A stretch of DNA of 64,000 nt from Micromonospora siamensis (GCF_900090305.1 NZ_LT607751.1:4650001-4714000); one strand, 5' to 3'; shown: positions 26,101 to 34,377, numbered from the stretch's first letter. Notes: generated by a model from the sequence alone, not told the origin. A program made the numbers and translations.

Positions 26101-28937
26101 CCCTCCGAGGAGAGCAGCATCGCCCGCGCGGTCGCGTTGACCTCGTCCCGCTGGCGCAGCAGCAGGCCGTAGTTGGTCGCCGCGTTCTTCACCCAGCCGT
26201 CCACCGCCGAGGTGACGTCCCAGGTCTCCCACTCCGGGTCGTTGGTGAACCCGTTGAAGCTGGCCTTCCACGCGGTGTCGTAGTCACCGCCCTTGGTGGT
26301 CCAGGGGTTCACCCCGTCGTAGGTGTCCCAGGTCGCCTTGGTCTCGGTGAAGTTGCGCTTGAGCTTGTAGACGTCGACGTACTCGTCGGTGTCCGTGCCC
26401 GGGTACAGGTAGGTGTTGTACATCCGCAGCTCGGCGTCGACGACCCTGGCGTCGGTGGGGATGCCGGCCAGCGAACCGAACTTCACCAGGCCACGGGTGT
26501 CGCCGTAGTACGACGAGTTGTTGCCGGGGCTGACGTACGGGTCGCCGTCGTAGACGTCCACGTTGCTGGTCGGCCGCCCCGCGGACAGCGTGGTGTCGGT
26601 CTGCCCGGTGCGGTAGATCCGGGTGACCTGACCGGCCTTCGGCAGCATCGCCGGTTGGGTCGGGCCGGCCAGGAGCTGCCCGTCGCGGGTCTTGACCGCG
26701 ACCATGTAGTAGTAGAACTTCCGCGCCATCGGGTCGGTGTTGTCCGCCGCCGTCGGCACCGCGGTGGTGTCCTGGTACGTGCGGGTGGCCGAGGACACCG
26801 GGGCGATCAGGGTCGCCGCCGACGGGGTGAAGCTCTGGTGGACGCTGCGGTGCACCTGGTACTCGACGACGTCGTCGCCGGTGGCCGTGGACGGGTCGGT
26901 GTACGCCGGCCAGTCCAGCACCGCACCGGTCGCGGTGACCGTCGTCGGCGGGCTCACCGCCACGCCGGGCCGCCCGTAGGTGACGACCAGCTTCGGCAGG
27001 TTGTAGTCCCGCCGGTCGTTGTTGTAGTAGTACTCGGACGCCTCGTAGACCGGGCCGCCGCGACCCTTGGTCGCCTCGTCGAGCGCCTTGACCATGAGGC
27101 CGTAGTTCGGCTGGGTCCCGTTGACCCACTCCTGCACGACGTCGCGCACCGGGAACGAGTTCCAGACGCTGGACTGGGCGTACTTCTTGACCGTGCCGGC
27201 CTTGGTGAACCGGACGGCGTCGGCGATCGCGGCGTAGCCGGTCACGCCGTTGAGCACGACCTTGCCGGTGGTGCCGGCGACGAACGGGTGGGTGCCGAGG
27301 GTGACCCAGGCGCCCGCGCTGCTCGGCGTGGTCTGGTCGACGTAGTACTTCTTCGAGCCGCCGCTGTAGTACACGGTGTACGGCGCGTTCGTCGGCCGGT
27401 CGGAGGCGCCCACGTAGTGCACCTCGACCTGGTAGTCACCGGACTCGGTGATGGTCGGCACCCAGGTGTGGCTGTCCGTCGAGGCGGAGCTGCTGTGCCA
27501 CTTGTAGTCGCCGTTGATGCCCTTGGGTGCCAGCGTCCCGGTGGAGTACGGCCAGCTGCCGACCACCGAGGTGCCGGCGTCGCCGTCGTCCTTGAGCACC
27601 GTGTTCGACGCCGGGGCGCCCGCGAACCTGGTGTTCATGGTGCCCCACGTCGCGGTGCCCTCGGTCCAGTCCGCGGTGACCCGGTGCGCCTGCATCGGCA
27701 CGTCGTACGCCCAGTCGGTGTGCGTCTGGGAGTAGTACAGCTGGAGCTGCGCGTCGTCGATCGTCGTACCGGCCGGGATCGCGTCGACGTCGAACTTCAG
27801 CAGCGACCGCCAGGCGGCCGTCGAGGTCGTACCGACCTTCAGCTGGTAGGTGTCGTTGTAGTTGGTGGTGCTGGCGCCCGAGTAGATCTGGACGTCCTGG
27901 GCGTCGGCCGGCACCGGGCGGACCTGGATGGTCGGGTCGACGACCACCGGGTAGACCCGCGCCGGGTCGTTCAACCACGACGCGTCCGCGGACAGGGTGA
28001 TCGTGGTCTGCCCGTACATCTGCTGGACGCGCTGGCTGACCTTGTCGCTCCACACCTTGCCGTGCGGGGAGGTCGCGTCGTCCTTCGCGTCGTACATGTA
28101 CGGCGCCGGCATCACGAAGGCCGGCTCGCCACCGCCGGGCCGCACGAAGGCGATCGAGCCGTCCGCGCGCTGCTCGGCGACGAGGCCGGCGGTGTCCAGG
28201 GTGAAGGTCCAGGTCGCGGCGCCGGTCGGCGCGTCGCGCAGGACGATCTTCTCCTTGAGCGCGGTGGGGGTGACGTCGTAGACGACGTCCGCGCCATCGG
28301 CCAGGCCCGGGTAGGTGACGGTGGAGCCGGTGACCTTCGGCGTCACGCCCCTGGCGGCGCCGGTCAGGCCCAGCTCGATGCTCCGGCCGTCCTGCTCGAA
28401 GCGGACGAGGTCCTTGGAGCTGGTGCCGAAGAGGCTGGTGAAGCTGTTGGTCCGGTTGCCCTGGACGTACCCCTTGGTGGTGGTCGGCCGGACCTGGGTG
28501 TCGATGGCCTGCCAGGCGCCCTTGGCGTCGCGGTAGTGCAGCGGGGCCATCGAGATCTCGGCCTGCGTGCGGCCGTCGGCCAGCTGGTAGACCCGGCTGT
28601 TGGCGGTGCGCTTGCCCGGCAGTTCCCTGACCCGCTTCTGCGCCGGCCAGACCTTGGCCTCGGCCGGCGGCTCGCTGACCGCCAGGCCGGCGGCGGGAGC
28701 CTCGGCCTTCGCCTCCGGCTTGCCGCCGGCGACGACGCCCCGGGCGGCCCGGCCGAGCTTCGACAGGAAGCCGTCGTCCTCCTCGGCGGTCCCCTCCGGC
28801 GTGGGTGCGCCCTTCGGCGCGGCGTGCGCCGCCTGTGGGCCGGAATATCGGCCCGGTAGGGCCTCCATCCCGCCCAGCGTGGCCACCAGGGCCACCACCA
28901 GACCCCCGATCAGGGGGACTCTTGATCTTTTCTCCAC
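20163..28937 (-). CDS. Secreted RHS/YD-repeat polymorphic toxin with C-terminal PD-(D/E)XK-like nuclease
   Basis: Giant exported protein of 2924 residues. GTG 28937 is set by GGAGG six bases upstream and opens a signal peptide (residues 1-40). Then come two DNRLRE-like regions (about 335-440 and 775-935), a golvesin-like domain (about 480-580), a long RHS shell (about 1150-2660) with a second golvesin-like insert (about 2040-2165), and the core end (GFRDYSPGLNRFLTRD, NPISAVELDGH, a degenerate DPxG cleavage site). A Pro/Ser/Gly linker (about 2665-2710) leads to the toxin. The toxin motif LPFRQRGYALEKRIMDE...FDFATGTATSIK resembles PD-(D/E)XK CdiA C-terminal nucleases, with E, D and S-I-K as probable catalytic residues. 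The target (DNA or tRNA) is not known. Likely role: killing of neighbouring cells. Confidence 0.85.
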   Translation of the reverse strand: MEKRSRVPLIGGLVVALVATLGGMEALPGRYSGPQAAHAAPKGAPTPEGTAEEDDGFLSKLGRAARGVVAGGKPEAKAEAPAAGLAVSEPPAEAKVWPAQKRVRELPGKRTANSRVYQLADGRTQAEISMAPLHYRDAKGAWQAIDTQVRPTTTKGYVQGNRTNSFTSLFGTSSKDLVRFEQDGRSIELGLTGAARGVTPKVTGSTVTYPGLADGADVVYDVTPTALKEKIVLRDAPTGAATWTFTLDTAGLVAEQRADGSIAFVRPGGGEPAFVMPAPYMYDAKDDATSPHGKVWSDKVSQRVQQMYGQTTITLSADASWLNDPARVYPVVVDPTIQVRPVPADAQDVQIYSGASTTNYNDTYQLKVGTTSTAAWRSLLKFDVDAIPAGTTIDDAQLQLYYSQTHTDWAYDVPMQAHRVTADWTEGTATWGTMNTRFAGAPASNTVLKDDGDAGTSVVGSWPYSTGTLAPKGINGDYKWHSSSASTDSHTWVPTITESGDYQVEVHYVGASDRPTNAPYTVYYSGGSKKYYVDQTTPSSAGAWVTLGTHPFVAGTTGKVVLNGVTGYAAIADAVRFTKAGTVKKYAQSSVWNSFPVRDVVQEWVNGTQPNYGLMVKALDEATKGRGGPVYEASEYYYNNDRRDYNLPKLVVTYGRPGVAVSPPTTVTATGAVLDWPAYTDPSTATGDDVVEYQVHRSVHQSFTPSAATLIAPVSSATRTYQDTTAVPTAADNTDPMARKFYYYMVAVKTRDGQLLAGPTQPAMLPKAGQVTRIYRTGQTDTTLSAGRPTSNVDVYDGDPYVSPGNNSSYYGDTRGLVKFGSLAGIPTDARVVDAELRMYNTYLYPGTDTDEYVDVYKLKRNFTETKATWDTYDGVNPWTTKGGDYDTAWKASFNGFTNDPEWETWDVTSAVDGWVKNAATNYGLLLRQRDEVNATARAMLLSSEGADPMLRPTLEVTYLEQTGESTYYAASTPQVTTANSTYTVPVTVSNPTLAAWNTTDWELSYDWKRPDGLAEVTGDPATDAAFELRTALPKNIAPGAAVDVTAQVKTPPSSTDGNKRTDYVLQWSLRNKLTGKKLTDTVPAIQPLPQNVAVEEPTSDQLGLEKFYSYAGKNTGAGGTLMNNLYSGNTVWSYNALTNPSRGLSTFVRMSYNSLDTSDSVAGFGWSLQASSMMRLGTPLDFHPNPNPTKVTLTDGDGTSHWFTWDAATSAWKSPKGVHLYLEKVTALDCKPNTQEPKAWRLTKPDRTQFFYDCEGFLTSTVDNNGNEMRFTYEERKSNNAPTKFLKYITDAAGRTTLTLDYYAKGQTFDYIDDVNWTKVRATGGLTNPKIIDHVSQITDISGRKLTFTYTDKGLLGELIDGAGSTKGAPKVFSFRYDMTQGNKNVKLVKVTDPRSNATSAGYGTGIVYNSPQTGDDPKFHWTTKSYTDRLGYLTQFGYVDPDGPQGNNINATVTDAENRATAYLQDGYGRAIETTNAKGQKTKLGWDDDHNVIRLEETNGAVSTWTFDQKTGYPTEIKDAEAVKNGTSGTVLAYQRQLNGYVADLAEKTSPEGRKWTFGYETDGDLSWVVDPMGNTTADPDDYKTSYTYDAWGQQLTAKDANDNVTTNSSFDPNGYPQITTDAENRATKFVYDSRGNVLKVTDALNHDTLQTYDTFGRPLENQVAKNQAAGEWVTTPAPKYDENDNVYESTAPNGATTTAYYDRADQLGYSLAPVDSAGDPERRTSYTYDKVGHLLTTTEPKGNLTATVGDYTVTNGYDAIYQLTSITNGAGHRISYEYDDVGNVRKVIDPRKNASAATDDYSAVFEHDQAHRILKTTDALGKFTTSTYDRDGLVVATTDQLGNTTEVSLDARGKPTQVKAPHKNDAGTITYNVTRFEYDEVGNQVKVTTPRGVATPDDPNDFATVNVYDKLNRVKESRTAYDKDDSRYTAADVTTYEYDEVGRLKTQSAPPSAGEATRNNTTYTYFDNGWTKTSSDPWDIVTAYEYNDLGAQTKRTLTPAGEDPSNSTANRTMTWTHYPDGKLKSRADDGVPVGKQVVLVDNSDFNNTTTTGTWTPATTAGDKYGIDYATRPAGSGANTFTWQLNVPQSGTYEVFARYPKVTGAATDAKYTVSHGGGNTSKTVNQNTAAATWVSLGSYSFTEGNSHKVSLSDQATGVVVADAVKLVRNNTGETDDEKHEYNYRYDPNGNLVAITDSSPNTPVDTYAVDYTSLNQVQTVTESKSGAVKNTTSFTYNENSAPLTTVHKKQYSVFEYDARDLVEKVTNGKSPTDPDKKTTTFTYTDRGEKAKETKGNGNTVNYTYYLDGPLKYQVEKKPNGVVVSEHSMYYDANGNRTKDVNKKMRADNHSAYIFNTTENTYDPRDRLVSVTKTGDTPGTESYVHDANNNVINQTLGGSTTTFNYDRNRLLTASAGGATTSYNYDPFGRLDTVTAAGTVMERNVYDGFDHVIENRKKKASGTVSTKYTFDPLDRTATKTTDAGGPGAKTTNFNYLGLSKEILDEVVAGKVAKSYQYGPGGQRLSQVTHKDDGTEEDAYYGYNPHTDVEQLTDDAGETKATYGYTAYGKDNEAEFTGIDKPDAADPTKEPYNFYRFNSKRWDQNSESYDMGFRDYSPGLNRFLTRDNYNGALSDMNLGLNPFTGNRYAFGGGNPISAVELDGHIWINDGGGSYVPPSATPSPTPAPSAGGSSGGGSPSPGATPSPSPQGTPIPISCVPAELCKDPMVEAAVGFIPFSDAPDCLQGDKLACGFTAVDAVPGGKIAHGIGALGSALITARRLAKYADDAAAGRGLWDLPFRQRGYALEKRIMDEMGLPGLPTPNNPTIDAFDFATGTATSIKTKALHNGFYNGSSLQTELRRDIRALERYKGRTYGGITIKETDIKNRSLIVGIPSGTVSSQQYAAMVDGYRYGLARGIDVRYVIVK

Positions 28938-29441
28938 CGTTACCCTCCGGTCCACCGCCGACACGTCGGGTAGAGGCTAGGAACGGCACCTACTCGGAGG
29001 GCTACCGCGCCGCTATCGCGAGGAAGTCTCCGCAGGGTGGGAGGTTTGGCGACGTGGAAGAAGGGGTACGGCCGGCGTCCACCGTGGACGGACCGGTGCC
29101 GGGGAAGGCAGGAAGAGGGCATAGAAACGGGTCAGGACCGGGTCCGCAACTCCCCGGTCCTGACCCCCAGCCGTCCGGCGTGGTAGCGGAATTCGCCACG
29201 GAGAGCGCGGCAGGCGGGGCACGCCGCCCACGCCGGGCTCCACACGGCGAGCCGGCCCGCTTGCACTCAGCTCCACGGTGCCCAACTACCGGACTTCGGC
29301 GCGTCCGGCGAACTCACCCCGAAGAGTCGTTGGACGCGGGGCCCAATTTAGGCGCGTCGTCGCAGCTCGGACAAGCTTTGGCGGGTGCGGGCGGATGTGA
29401 TTGACGCCAACGTCAAAAACCGGCATGTCGCCGTAACGAGG
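28938..29441. other. Intergenic region upstream of the RHS gene
   Basis: No gene is supported in these 504 bases; short frames on both strands lack ribosome sites. It contains the hairpin at 29129-29166 and must hold the RHS promoter, which I could not locate with confidence. Confidence 0.55.
29129..29166 (-). terminator. Perfect 14-bp hairpin upstream of the RHS gene
   Basis: GGGTCAGGACCGGG at 29129-29142 is the exact reverse complement of 29153-29166, loop 10 bases. It may terminate transcription coming from the DUF4184/HAD genes and insulate the RHS promoter. Confidence 0.55.
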
Positions 29442-30230
29442 TCAGCCGATCCGGCGCTGTTCCTTCCCGAGGAGAGGAGTACGTTCCGGCGTCGGGCGGC
29501 CCCCGGTGAGCGTACCGGCCGCCCAGGCGCCCGCGGCCAGAGCCAGCGCCACCAGGTGCAGCAGCCGCACCCCGGCGGGGGCCGGAATGGTGGCGGCCGG
29601 CAGGGCCGGGAGCACCGCACCGCCGGCCAGGCTGACCGCGAGCGCGGCGCGCCAGAACCGGACCGGTCGGGCCGGTGGACCGGAGGGCGGCGGGCCGGCG
29701 CAGACCCGACGGCGGGGCGCGGCCCACAGCGCCAGCCCCAGCACGACCGCCCCGCCCACCGCCGAGCTGAGCAGGTCGGCGAAGGTCCACCAGTACATCC
29801 CGGTGGTGGCGTGGAAGTCGATGCCCAGCGCCCTCGGCCAGCGCTCGGTGTGGGTGACCCGGTCCAGGACCACGTGGCTGAGCGCGCCGATCAGCGCCGA
29901 GCAGACACTCACCTGCCACGGGTGCCGTACGCGGCCCAGCGCGGCGTACTGCGGCCAGTCGAACAGCCGCTGCCCGGGCAGGTGCACCGCCACCCCGGCG
30001 ATCGTGCGCCGGACGAGCCAGGCGTAGCCGAGCGCCACCGGCAGGCACCACCAGAGCACCCCGCCCAGGGTGTGCGTACGCATCCCCAGGGCGAGGGGTG
30101 TGCCGACGAAGAGGTAGCCGACGTCCGGCGCCATCGCCCCGGTGGCCAACGCGACCCCGTCGAACCAGCGCGGTCGCCACAGCTTCAGCGGCAGCACCGG
30201 CGCCAGGTGCGACGGGAAGGTCAGCGGCAC
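29442..30230 (-). CDS. DUF4184 family membrane protein
   Basis: A 262-residue integral membrane protein. MPLTFPSHLAPVLPLKLWRP at the start, GAMAPDVGYLF near residue 32 and SHVVLDRVTHTERW near 118 are the family's hallmark His/Asp motifs, similar to those of YdjM-type membrane metal-dependent hydrolases (H...D...HxxxD). Six or seven hydrophobic segments are visible; the C-terminal third is Ala/Pro-rich. Function of the family is unknown; metal binding by the conserved His and Asp residues is plausible. The gene follows the HAD hydrolase by 10 bases on the same strand, so the two are likely co-transcribed. Confidence 0.8.
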   Translation of the reverse strand: MPLTFPSHLAPVLPLKLWRPRWFDGVALATGAMAPDVGYLFVGTPLALGMRTHTLGGVLWWCLPVALGYAWLVRRTIAGVAVHLPGQRLFDWPQYAALGRVRHPWQVSVCSALIGALSHVVLDRVTHTERWPRALGIDFHATTGMYWWTFADLLSSAVGGAVVLGLALWAAPRRRVCAGPPPSGPPARPVRFWRAALAVSLAGGAVLPALPAATIPAPAGVRLLHLVALALAAGAWAAGTLTGGRPTPERTPLLGKEQRRIG

Positions 30231-30240
30231 CTGCCCGACG

Positions 30241-30957
30241 TTACCGGCCCGCGCCCGCCCCGAAGAGCGTTAGCAGCTCGCGGAACTCCTTCAGGTGGAC
30301 CACCCCGGGATCGTCCGGGTCCAGCTCGTCGTGCTCCAGCACCCAGGTGTTGTCGTTGGGGATGAAGACCGCGTTCAGGCCGGCCGCCCGGGCCGGCCGG
30401 ATGTCCGAGCGCGGCGAATTGCCGATCATCCAGGCGACCGCCGGGTCGAAGCCGTGTTCCCGCGCCAGCCACCGGTAGGTGTCGACGTCCTTCTCGGGCA
30501 CGATGTGCGCCGCCCGGAAGTGGTGCAGCAGCCCACAGGCGTCCAGCTTGCGCTGCTGTTCCTCCCGCTCACCCTTGGTGAGCAGCAGCAGCTCGTGCCG
30601 GCCGGCGAGCGCGTCCAGGGTGTCGGCCACCCCCGGCATCAGCTCCACCCGGTGGGCGATCAGCGCGGCGGCCAGCTCGTCGACGGCCCGCCGTTCCGCC
30701 TCGGTGGCCGGCCGCTCCCGCAGCCGCTCCAGGCACTCGCCGAGACTGCGCAGGAAGACCTTGGAGCCGTAGCCGTGCGCGACCGCGTTGGCCCGCTCGA
30801 TGTCGTCGAGGATGGCCCGGATCTCCGTGCGGTCCAGCTTCGGGTGGTCGATCCAGCCCAGGAAGTCGTCGATCACCCGCTCGAAGACGACGTTGTTCTC
30901 CCAGAGCGTGTCGTCGGCGTCGAAAACCAGGACCTCTGCCTCGCGCGGCTGCGCCAT
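30241..30957 (-). CDS. HAD-superfamily hydrolase
   Basis: Cytosolic phosphatase-type enzyme of 238 residues. HAD motifs are complete: I VFDADDTLWENN (nucleophile Asp near residue 12), II LLLTKGE, III Lys in VPEKDVDTY, IV GNSPRSDIRPARAAG. A helical cap occupies about residues 20-95. The ATG at 30957 is preceded by GGGAGGAGG; the upstream open part has no ribosome site. Substrate unknown; the motif set fits a small-metabolite or nucleotide phosphatase of the YjjG/phosphoglycolate type. Likely operon with the downstream DUF4184 gene. Confidence 0.83.
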   Translation of the reverse strand: MAQPREAEVLVFDADDTLWENNVVFERVIDDFLGWIDHPKLDRTEIRAILDDIERANAVAHGYGSKVFLRSLGECLERLRERPATEAERRAVDELAAALIAHRVELMPGVADTLDALAGRHELLLLTKGEREEQQRKLDACGLLHHFRAAHIVPEKDVDTYRWLAREHGFDPAVAWMIGNSPRSDIRPARAAGLNAVFIPNDNTWVLEHDELDPDDPGVVHLKEFRELLTLFGAGAGR

Positions 30958-31059
30958 GCGGCCTCCTCCCGTGTCCGGTGCCGGGGAAACCGTACTCGGA
31001 CGGGCTCGCCGGATCACCCGGGTTTCGGGCCCGGCCCACTCGGGCTCGAGCGGCCTTGG

Positions 31060-31377
31060 TCAGGCGATCTGACGAATGTCGTTGCCATAGTCGAAGATGA
31101 TGCGGAGCTTGGCTCCCAGTGCCTCGGCATAGCGGGCGAGCGTGGCGACCTCGTTGACGTCGAGGTCGCCGTTCTCGATCTGGCTGATGCGGCCGGGTGT
31201 GACTCCCATGGCCTGCGCCACGTCCCGCTGCGTCAGGCCGAGGCGCTTCCGCTCCTCCGCGAGGTGGAATGCGCTCACCCATGCCTCGGTCCGCTCGCGC
31301 TCTGCTTCCAGAGCCACGCGGTGGCCGTCGTCCAGGTCAGCCCGGACGTCCTCCCAGTCATGGAACTCCGTCGTCAC
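31060..31377 (-). CDS. HigA-like antitoxin, XRE-type helix-turn-helix
   Basis: DNA-binding protein of 105 residues. The Xre helix-turn-helix is LTQRDVAQAMGVTPGRISQI (about residues 47-67), followed by VATLARYAEALGAKLRIIF, the usual antitoxin C-terminus. Its GTG start overlaps the stop of a RelE/HigB-type toxin remnant (GTGA at 31377-31374), the standard toxin-first layout. The toxin gene is broken, so this antitoxin is now an orphan; it may still repress its own promoter or protect against related toxins elsewhere in the genome. Confidence 0.85.
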   Translation of the reverse strand: MTTEFHDWEDVRADLDDGHRVALEAERERTEAWVSAFHLAEERKRLGLTQRDVAQAMGVTPGRISQIENGDLDVNEVATLARYAEALGAKLRIIFDYGNDIRQIA

Positions 31378-31618
31378 GGCTTCTCCTCCCGACGCTGGGT
31401 CTCGTGGATGATCCAGTCAGCGTAGGCATCCTCGGCTTGCGGCACCGCACGGTTGTACCACCGGTCCCAGTCTCCAGCCTTGTTGCCGGCGACCAACAGC
31501 ACAGCCTGGGACCACGGGTCGAACACGAACAGGATCCGGATGGAAACCTGCTGACCCGATCGTGCAACCAGTCACGGACCTGTCCGGTCACCTTGATGGT
31601 CCACCGCCGCCCACCCAC
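31374..31618 (-). pseudogene. RelE/HigB-type toxin gene with internal deletion and frameshift
   Basis: From GTG 31618 the frame starts like the phage-derived Gp49/HigB family (RRWTIKVTGQVRDWLHD). The homologous sequence then jumps to another frame: SIRILFVFDPWSQAVLLVAG and DWDRWYNRAVPQAEDAYADW, ending at the TGA that overlaps the antitoxin start. About 20 N-terminal and 62 C-terminal codons remain of a family that normally has about 105-115, so some 30-40 central residues are missing and the reading frame is broken. The catalytic ribosome-dependent RNase should be inactive. Confidence 0.75.
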
Positions 31619-31624
31619 GGCGGA

Positions 31625-31630
31625 AGTATA
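31625..31630 (-). promoter_or_regulatory. Candidate -10 box (TATACT) of the toxin-antitoxin operon
   Basis: TATACT on the minus strand lies 6 bases before the toxin remnant's GTG. The promoter appears intact, so the antitoxin may still be expressed from a leaderless message. Confidence 0.5.
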
Positions 31631-31644
31631 GCCCGGACTAAAGT

Positions 31645-34377
31645 TCAGCGGCGGAGGGTGAGGATGAGGTCGGCGACCAGGGCCGTCCACCCCGTCTGGT
31701 GCCACGCACCCAGCCCGGCCCCGTTGTCACCGTGGAAGTACTCCGGGAAGGCGATCAGGTCCCGCCAGTCGGGGTGGGTCTGAAACAGCTGGGCCGCGCC
31801 GTAGATCGGCCGCCGGCCCCAGTCGTCGCGGGTGAACATCGAGATCAGCCGGGCGGAGAGGTCGTCGGCGATCTCGTCCAGGGTCTTCTTCACCCCCGAG
31901 CGGGTCGGGTACTCCACCTGGAGGTCGTCGCCGAAGAACGCCGCGTAGTCGCGCAGCGCGCTGATCAGCAGGAAGTTCGTCGGCATCCAGATCGGCCCGC
32001 GCCAGTTGGAGTTGCCCCCGAACAGCCCGCTGGTCGACTCGGCCGGCTCGTAGCCGACGCAGAACTCCTGGCCGCCGAGGGTGACCGCGAACGGCTTGTC
32101 CAGGTGCGCGCGGGAGAGCGTACGCAGGCCGAACTCGGAGAGGAACTCGTCGGTGTCGAGCATCCGGGCGAGCAGCCGGGTCACCTGCTCCGGGCCGACC
32201 ATGGACAGCAGCCGCTGCTGGCGGCCGTCGGGGCCGAGCCGGCGGGCGCCGATCACGTGCGCGTACTCCGGGCGGTGGGTGAGGAACCAGCGCAGCCGGG
32301 CGCCCAGCTCGGGCAGCCGCTGGAGGGTACGCGCGGTGAGCCGGGTGGTGGCGGCCAGCGGCAGCAGCCCCACCACCGAGCGGACCTTCAGGGGCACCTG
32401 GCTGCCGTCGGCCAGCCGCAGCACGTCGTAGAAGAAGGCGTCCTCGTCGTCCCAGAGCCCCTGCCGGTACGCCGCCCCGGCGATGTACGCGAAGTGCTCG
32501 AAGAACTTGGTGGCGGTGTCGACGTACGCGTGGTCGTGCTCGGCCAGCACGACCGCCATGTCCAGCAGGTTGAGCGCGTACATGGCCATCCAGCCGGTGC
32601 CGTCGGACTGCTCCAGCACCCCGGCCACCGGCAGCGCGGCCGAGCGGTCGAACGGGCCGACGTTGTCCAGCCCCAGGAAGCCGCCCTCGAAGACGTTGTT
32701 GCCGCCGGTGTCCTTGCGGTTGACCCACCAGGTGAAGTTGAGCAGCAGCTTGTGCATCACCCGGGCGAGGAACTCGTGGTCCCGGGAGCCGTCGATCTCG
32801 AACACCTTCAGCGCCGCCCAGGCGTGCACCGGCGGGTTCACGTCGCCGAACGCCCACTCGTACGCCGGGATCTGCCCGTTGGGGTGCAGGTACCACTCGC
32901 GCAGCAGGAGCAGCAGCTGGGCCTTGGCGAAACCGGGGTCGACCCGGGCGATGGTGACGCAGTGGAAGGCCAGGTCCCAGGCCGCGTACCAGGGGTATTC
33001 CCACGGGTCCGGCATGGAGATCACGTCGAAGCTGTTCATGTGCCACCAGGCGCTGTTGCGCCCGTGCCGGCGTCCGGCCGGCGGGGGCGCCGAGCCGGGG
33101 TCGCCGTCCAGCCACCGCTGCACGTCGAAGTGGTAGAACTGCTTGCCCCACATCAGCCCGGCGATGGCCGTACGGGCGATCAGCGTTTCGTCGGGGTCGG
33201 CGGCGGCGGGGATGACCCCGGCGAAGAAGCGGTTCGCCTCGGCCCGGCGGCCCCAGAACACCGCGTCGAAGCCGTCGGTGAGGTCGGCCGGTCGGGGGGT
33301 GCCGCCGCCCGGCGGCGGGGCGGTGCGGGTCAGTCGCAGCCGGATCTGCCGCTGCCCGCCGGCCGGCACGTCCAGCACGTAGTGCAGGGCGCCCTTGGTG
33401 CCCTGCCGGTCGGGGTTGACGGTGTCCGCGCCGTCGACCACGTGGTCGTTGATGCCGTCCTTCGGGTACGCCGACCGGCCGTCCAGTCCCCACAGCCGCT
33501 CGGCGTTGGTGTCGTTGTCGCAGAGCAGCGGGGTCGGCTCGCCCTCGCCCTCGAGCACGATCTGCCCGAGCACCCAGTGCTCGCCGACCAGCCGGGCCCC
33601 GCTGCCCGTCCCGGGGTCACGGTCGGCGCCGACCAGGTTCGGGATCCGGTCGCCGCCGGGCAGCCCCCAGGCCCAGGTGTTGCGGAACCAGAGCGTGGGC
33701 AGCACGTGCAGGGTCGCCGCCTCGTCGCCCCGGTTGGCGACGGTGACCAGCACGCACATGTCGGTCGGCGACGCCTTGGCGTACTCGACGGTCACCGCCC
33801 AGTACCGGTCGGCGTCGAAGATCCCGGTGTCCACCAGCTCGTACTCGGTGTCGTCCCGGCCGCGCAGCGCGTTGACCGCGACCAGTTCGTCGTACGGGAA
33901 GGCGGCCTGCGGGTAGTGGTAGCGCCAGCGCATGAAGGAGTGGGTGGGCGTGGAGTCCTCGTACCACCAGTACTCCTTGGCGTCCTCGCCGTGGTTGCCG
34001 CCGTCGCCGCCGAGGCCGAACATCCGCTCCTTGAGGATCGGATCACGGCCGTTCCACAGCGCCAGGGCGAAGCAGAACGTCTGCCGGTCGTCGCAGACGC
34101 CCGCCATGCCGTCCTCGTTCCACCGGTAGGCTCGGGACCGCGCATGATCGTGGGGGAAGTAGTCCCACGCGGTGCCGTGTTCGCTGTAGTCCTCCCGTAC
34201 CGTCCCCCACGCCCGCTCGGACAGATAGGGGCCCCATGCGCGCCAGTCCTGCTCCCCGGCGTCGGCCTGGGCCAGGCGCAGCCGCTCGGCGTCGAAGGCG
34301 GGTTCGTCGGAGTGCGAACGGTCGGTGATCACCTGCACATCTTCGACGCCGCCGGGGTACTTGACCACAGCGCCCAT
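31645..34377 (-). CDS. GH63-like glucosidase (MGH1-type glycoside hydrolase domain)
   Basis: A 910-residue cytosolic protein with no signal peptide. Family-typical segments include WRAWGPYLSERAWGTVREDY near residue 45-65, GTAWDYFPHDHARSRAYRW, NTWAWG near 235, and in the C-terminal (alpha/alpha)6 barrel WWHMNSFDVISMPDPWEYPW, YEWAFGDVNPPVHAWAAL and FGGNSNWRGPIWMPTNFLL, the last two being characteristic of GH63/mannosyl-oligosaccharide glucosidase relatives. The likely role is removal of glucose from alpha-glucans or glucosides. It is divergent, by only 42 bases, from a debranching-type enzyme, which supports alpha-glucan metabolism. ATG 34377 is the first start consistent with the family; the ribosome site is weak. 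Confidence 0.8.
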   Translation of the reverse strand: MGAVVKYPGGVEDVQVITDRSHSDEPAFDAERLRLAQADAGEQDWRAWGPYLSERAWGTVREDYSEHGTAWDYFPHDHARSRAYRWNEDGMAGVCDDRQTFCFALALWNGRDPILKERMFGLGGDGGNHGEDAKEYWWYEDSTPTHSFMRWRYHYPQAAFPYDELVAVNALRGRDDTEYELVDTGIFDADRYWAVTVEYAKASPTDMCVLVTVANRGDEAATLHVLPTLWFRNTWAWGLPGGDRIPNLVGADRDPGTGSGARLVGEHWVLGQIVLEGEGEPTPLLCDNDTNAERLWGLDGRSAYPKDGINDHVVDGADTVNPDRQGTKGALHYVLDVPAGGQRQIRLRLTRTAPPPGGGTPRPADLTDGFDAVFWGRRAEANRFFAGVIPAAADPDETLIARTAIAGLMWGKQFYHFDVQRWLDGDPGSAPPPAGRRHGRNSAWWHMNSFDVISMPDPWEYPWYAAWDLAFHCVTIARVDPGFAKAQLLLLLREWYLHPNGQIPAYEWAFGDVNPPVHAWAALKVFEIDGSRDHEFLARVMHKLLLNFTWWVNRKDTGGNNVFEGGFLGLDNVGPFDRSAALPVAGVLEQSDGTGWMAMYALNLLDMAVVLAEHDHAYVDTATKFFEHFAYIAGAAYRQGLWDDEDAFFYDVLRLADGSQVPLKVRSVVGLLPLAATTRLTARTLQRLPELGARLRWFLTHRPEYAHVIGARRLGPDGRQQRLLSMVGPEQVTRLLARMLDTDEFLSEFGLRTLSRAHLDKPFAVTLGGQEFCVGYEPAESTSGLFGGNSNWRGPIWMPTNFLLISALRDYAAFFGDDLQVEYPTRSGVKKTLDEIADDLSARLISMFTRDDWGRRPIYGAAQLFQTHPDWRDLIAFPEYFHGDNGAGLGAWHQTGWTALVADLILTLRR

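Noticed and set aside
22395..28859. Open plus-strand frame of 2154 codons opposite the RHS gene
   Set aside because: Val/Arg/Gly-rich with no domain and no ribosome site; the minus strand encodes a coherent RHS protein.
20163..31618. Possible genomic island with attachment sites
   Set aside because: No integrase, tRNA gene or direct flanking repeat was found, so only an accessory region is claimed.
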